Source of the DNA: Pseudisothecium myosuroides
Taxonomy: Eukaryota > Streptophyta > Bryopsida > Hypnales > Lembophyllaceae
Length of the DNA: 64,000 nucleotides
Reading direction: 5' to 3'
Assembly: GCA_951799445.1 (NCBI GenBank)
Contig: OX637287.1
Coordinates: forward strand, 50,869,724-50,933,723
Every line of letters starts with the position of its first letter. Position 1 is the stretch's first letter. The translations under genes and the position numbers were made by a program. The notes under the pieces were generated by a model. The model made no database searches. It was not told the DNA's origin and saw only the letters and a program-made list of their open reading frames with translations. Shown one piece after another: positions 59,192-64,000 of the stretch.

Positions 59192-62100
59192 GTGGGTAAG
59201 GAAGTTAGTCTAATTTGAAAGTGACCCTCATTTTAAATGCAACCCCTATCTAGGAATGAGTGACGTGTTCCTTGAAATATCTATCATTGTCAATTATGAG
59301 TTAGATAGGCTTAAATGGTCACTTTACGAGCAGACTATCTTATCCAAACGCCATATTTGGATATTGTGCCTACTATTATTAAACTAGTCACATTTTCATT
59401 GATTTTCTTGTTGGCAAGTGAAAAGAGGTTCCAATGCACCAAAGAACGTGACATTTGGATATTGTATGTAAAAGTTATGAAAGGTCAAAGTTTTTTTTGG
59501 TAGATGTTCTAAAATTGTTTCTTCAACATACATACATATTGATTTTGGGAGAGATGGGTACACATGGTGATGATGGCAGTTTCAAAGAAGGTGTGATTTT
59601 GGGTGTACCCACCTTAGTGAGGGTGAAAGTATCACTTTTAGAATTAATATTGCTAAAAATTACATTTTTTTTGTAAAAATTGATACAATACAATAATATT
59701 TGAGTCCATTGTAATTAATTATTTACGAAAATTGTGACTTAGGCAAATTAGTGTCACATGTACAAATAAAACAAAGAATGTACTTAGTCAATAAGAGGTT
59801 CTTTGAGCACCAAGCTATAGTGAAATAATTGCATCTAAATGTTACCGTTCGCTAAAATTGACCCCTATAGAGACTAGCCTAAAATGCTTAGACTATGTTT
59901 ATGAGAACCTAGGATTGATTTTAAATATTATTGCTTTGGCATTTTGAAAATTCAGAGTTTTGTCATTTGGTGTTGAAAATACATATACTAAGAGAATCTA
60001 GAATACCCTTTTGACTTCCAATAACATCTGGTAAGGACTAAGGATGGAAAATTTTGTTAAAATGACAGTCATTCCCCAACTTTGGCACATGTACAATTTA
60101 GATTGTGTGGTTTGAATTCTATATCTATTCTAGATGGTTTAGACCATGCATTTTGAAAATGGTGTATGGAATATTGCCATTTTAACGAAATTCGCCATAA
60201 AAACAATTTGAGAATTATGTTCAATTGATTGTTTCGTCAGTATTGGGCATTGTTACCTTTTTCCAAGCAAATGGATTTGATTGCAAATGGTAATATGACT
60301 CTATTTTTGGCTTATGGTAATTATCTTTCCATTTCATGACTAAATTGTAAAATGTGAAAGAATTGAAATATATGAAAAAAGAGAAGTATTGAATTTCAAA
60401 TAATTTTGTTGTTGTAAATTATGTGAATTAGGAAAAATGTGAGATTTTGCAATGTGAGAATATCCTATACTATTTACTAAAATTTGATATAATTATGTGA
60501 AGATCTCAAAGCACAATATGGATTTACCAAATGGTATTCATTGGTATAAGGGAATTGTGCATGGGATATCTAAAATTAAAATAATAATCTTTTAAGATCT
60601 CATAACATTATTCAACAATAAGCTAGAAGTGTCTTTGGGAGATATTAAGGTTTGTAACAATAATTTTGTTGATTTGATATGTACCAAATCACACTACAAT
60701 GACTTCCTATTTCCTTCCAACTTAGTTCAAAGTTTTAGAACCTACAAAGCAAATCTCCTTAATCTTAAATGCCAAAGCAATATTTAGGTTCTTAAACTAC
60801 ATGTTCTATAATAAATAGTAAAATTAGGTTGCATGAATACTAAGGTTGCCTTACCCCAAGAAAGTTACTTTACAAGCCATTAAAGTCAACAAATATTTCT
60901 ATTGATATTTTCATTTTTTCACATGAAGGTTCATGAGTCCCAATTACAACAATACCGAATTCAAAAATAGTGCATTCTTGTACAATAACAACAAATATTT
61001 GTAGAGTGTCAAATATCGAGAAATTAGTGAGGGGTGACTTAATTTCACTATTTAGTGTCCCTCTTCCCTTTCAGTCTTGAAAACAATCAATCCACATTAC
61101 TTTATGCAAATAATCCATTGATTCAGCGGTTACAACTCAAATACTGAATTATTTGAGTGATGTTTTCGAAGATTAATAATTGAATTTTTTTCCCACCAGT
61201 GTTCGGATGGGATGGGATATTCCAAAACAAAATCTTGGGTAGTTGTTCATTTAACATATCCGTTTGATATCCACCTATGTCTCTGATGTTGATGAGAACC
61301 AGGCCATACCCGGGGTGCTTGCTTCAATACCCAAGGCCCACCCATTCAAGTTGATCAACTTTGGCCCTTCCATTCCAAAGTGAAAGAATCCCCTTCCGGC
61401 CGTCCCATCCCAGATTCTCAAATTTACAGACAAATGGTTTCTGTCTTTTATGAACCTATGACTGGATGGGTTACCCCACCCGGCCCACATCACGCACAGG
61501 CCCTACCCTACCCATTTTAAATTTAAGCCCACAACAGCCCCGCCTGCGACCGCTTATTGCAAAAGCCGGACGCGAGCTCATTTGGAAGGCATGGGTAGCA
61601 TGACTTGGTAGGTGACCTCATCTTACATGTTCGCCACGCTACGAACAAGCCAACGCTAATCTTATATTCTACCAATTTTCCATTTCCACGAGTTCAAGAC
61701 CAGACCGCTGAACTCATCAAATTTGAGCGGCGGTCCGTCCCAATTCGTGGCCGGTCATCTTTTTTGCAAAGCCAAAAAATTGAGCCTCATATCAGATTTT
61801 GGAAGTGATGAAAAAACTCGCGTCAAGCAAGCATGGAACAAGTGAAGTAAAGAAGCCTGACTTTGAAATGAAATGATGCAGGCAATGACAATGTATTGGA
61901 CTGCGCCGGCCCTTTTGCTTTTATTTATTTATTTATTTTTTGAAACACATGGCCCTTTTTCTTTTAGATTGGGATGAGAAAGTGGAGGTCATTGGATCCA
62001 TGCGAGGCCGGGAAAGCTCTTGCAATGACACACCGAAAGAAGGAAAAAAAAAAAACGTTGATCACGGTAAAAAGCTGCGGTGCAAAGGTTTGTGGTCCAA

Positions 62101-62555
62101 TATTGTTTGAATGAATCACAGAAGTAAATGGTACGGAGCTCGTGCATGGATTTTGTGAATGCATGTATGACTTTTTTTATTTTTTTATTTTTTTATTTTT
62201 TCCCTTGGCAAATGGAGTTTGTGAGGCTGTTTTTTTTCATTTCTCAAGCTTTATTTAATATGACAAGGGGGAATTGTATATTCCTTATATTGGCTCTCAC
62301 TTTGTTGTTCATTTGAGGGACAGAGTCACTCTAGTTCACACCGACCTTGAAAAAAATATTCTTTTCTTTTATAGCAAGCCTATTGCAACACATGCAATAT
62401 TCACTCAAAATCTTGGTCACACTAGCCGAAATGAGTTTTTGGAGTCTCAAGTTGTTGTGTCAATCATTACCAAGGACCCACGTAGACAAGAAGCCCATGT
62501 AGATTGTTGGAGCTCAAACATTGTTACTTGGTGTTCCAAGACCTCCTTTTTACTA
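59192..62555. other. long gene-poor AT-rich stretch
   Basis: 59360-59620 is a diverged fragment of the AGGTAGG MITE interior (CAAGTGAAAAGAGGTTCCAATG). 61180-61800 has a higher GC content and a few short ORFs without family resemblance. Simple repeats at 61918-61940 (TTTA) and 62168-62200 (ATTTTTTT). No gene is supported. Confidence 0.4.
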
Positions 62556-62558
62556 GTG

Positions 62559-62799
62559 TTAACCCCTTAAGGATGTTGTCCACCAAAAGAGTTGGCGTAT
62601 GTTCTGTGTATAATGAATTTATTTGATCCTCTCCAAACACTCAAAAATTCCTAAAAAATTCTTAGTTGACCAACAATATGCCTGTGACTTGGTCTGAAAT
62701 TTATAGCTTCAAGAATGGGATACATTTGCTATTCAATTTTCCCTTGTGTATACAATAGAAGAGAGCTTATAGAAAACAACAACATCTTTAAGGGGTTAA
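62559..62799. mobile_element. 241-bp TTAA-flanked MITE (short class, different subfamily; copy h)
   Basis: TTAACCCCTTAAGGATGTTG on the left and, from the right, TTAACCCCTTAAAGATGTTG: the inverted termini differ at one of 20 positions. The interior is unlike the 229-bp MITEs. No ORF. Confidence 0.8.
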
Positions 62800-63320
62800 C
62801 AACCTTAGGACTAGGGTGTTTGAGCATAGCTCTTGTTTTCTTGACTAGCTCTTGTAACAAGCATAATCCCTCATTTGTGTGGATTGTAAAGTAATTTTGA
62901 TGATCACCACTGTTGAAATGGAAGAAGGATTTATGTAGCTTTCATATGAAAAAAAGATCAACAAAATTGCACAATTTTTGAGAAAATGCCACTGTTGACA
63001 AGATTGATGAAGATATTTGGTTAGGAAGTACTTTGTACATATGTTGAAATGGGAATGCTCAAAAGTGCTCCAAAAACTCTGATTTTTTTTCATGGGTACA
63101 TATCATCATGATATTGATGAGTAATTTTTTTTCAAATAATTTTGAGATGTACAAAAAAAGATATGAAGATGAAAAGTGACAGCCCAAAGCGTCTTTTCTA
63201 TTTTCAAAAAAATCACCAAAAATTGCACACTTGATCATTTCTTGATCAGATTGTGCCAACGGATTGAATGAGAAAAAAATCATCTAGGAACTCTTTGTTG
63301 TTCACAAGCTGTTAGTGAGA

Positions 63321-64000
63321 TTAATCCCTAAAGGACCAACGCCTTTTTTCTGCCAAAAAACACTCAAAACTGCCATATCTATAGAAAAGAGTATAAAAAA
63401 TAAAAAATTGTTTTTTTTTCACATCAAACCGTAGGATCTTACATCTAAATAGTACGAGAATGTGTGGAAAAAATTTCAAAATTTTTGAGTGCTTAGATTG
63501 CAAGATATCTGCATTTAAAGGGAAAACAACAAGTTTTTCAGCACATTGCAGGACTAGATTTTTTGACTTTAAACATTTTTAACTTAAAATTTTTGCACTA
63601 CAAAGTTTTGAGCTTTAAATATTTGTAGTGGAGAATTGAGTTGAGAGTCTAGGAAAAAAATTAAAATTAAAAAAAACTTAACTATCATTTAAAAAAATAA
63701 AATAAAATAGAAGTAGGTACGAGATAGAAGGAAACTCTAAAATATTCATATATTTTAGATGGAATTAAACTACACTAATCCCAACGGTGAGATTGTTCTA
63801 GCAAGTAAAATAAACCATGCAAAAAAAAAAAATTTGAAAAATTTGAAAAATTGCATTCAGAAATGAATCCTACAAGTTATTTTTTTCAAGAAGATGCTCT
63901 AAGTGCCCAAAAAACAAGAATGTTCATAACTTTTTCATAACACATCCAAATGAAATGAGTCAAAGCTTTCCAGATAGGCAAAAATATGATCTATGAGAAA
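63321..64000. mobile_element. TTAA-type element, 0.9-kb class (copy f), cut by window edge
   Basis: It starts TTAATCCCTAAAGGACCAAC and continues CACTCAAAACTGCCATATCT and TAGGATCTTACATCTAAAT like copy c in the same orientation. The last 250 or so bases, including the right end, lie outside the window. Confidence 0.75.

Overview
The window is nuclear DNA of a land plant. It carries a PLATZ zinc-binding protein gene (a plant-specific family), a plant receptor-like kinase split by many short GT-AG introns, the remains of a plant-type GH35 beta-galactosidase, and plant MITE types (Emigrant-like, CACTA, PIF/Harbinger-like). I cannot place it more precisely. Gene density is low, the DNA is AT-rich, and most of the sequence is mobile-element derived. 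There are no operons, rRNA genes, CRISPR arrays or recognisable tRNAs.

Layout. 1-2.6 kb: 3' part of a METTL23-like methyltransferase gene (+). 4.7-9.0 kb: an LRR-I/At1g67720-like kinase gene (+) with a complete kinase domain and a serine-rich N-terminal part built from small symmetric phase-1 exons. 9.8-11.7 kb: two TTAA-flanked elements. 12.1-14.6 kb: an LTR-like unit on the minus strand, with an inverted relative at 37.2-39.3 kb. 14.6-17.9 kb: beta-galactosidase pseudogene (-), whose first intron holds a 0.5-kb foldback and a 0.73-kb element with 4-bp target duplications. 19.7-21.5 kb: broken copy of an unrecognised gene (-), partly duplicated in tandem; a third copy lies at 32.5-33.2 kb (+). 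27.6-29.2 kb: an Emigrant-like MITE split by a PIF/Harbinger-like element containing a minisatellite. 29.2-29.7 kb: a duplicated fragment of the PLATZ gene tail with a MITE in it. 31.5-36.98 kb: a long foldback, the gene copy, a truncated TTAA element and two CACTA elements. 39-52 kb: repeats and gene-poor DNA. 52.8-54.8 kb: PLATZ gene (-) with three exons. 55.7-64 kb: repeats and gene-poor DNA.

Only three loci look functional: the methyltransferase (partial), the kinase and PLATZ. Nothing suggests that they act together; they are independent nuclear genes.

The most unusual content is in the mobile DNA. (1) About 12 elements have ends reading TTAACCC(C)T...AGGGGTTAA, consistent with a TTAA-targeting transposase (piggyBac or Kolobok type), in a 0.9-kb class and a 229-241-bp class. 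(2) Three long inverted-repeat elements with GGGTGAWTGC termini each have a different exact 4-bp target duplication (AAAA, TAGA, TCCT), which does not fit the usual plant superfamilies. (3) The PLATZ locus preserves an empty site for a 270-bp MITE found in its own duplicated fragment. No transposase is visible for any of these, so all appear non-autonomous here.
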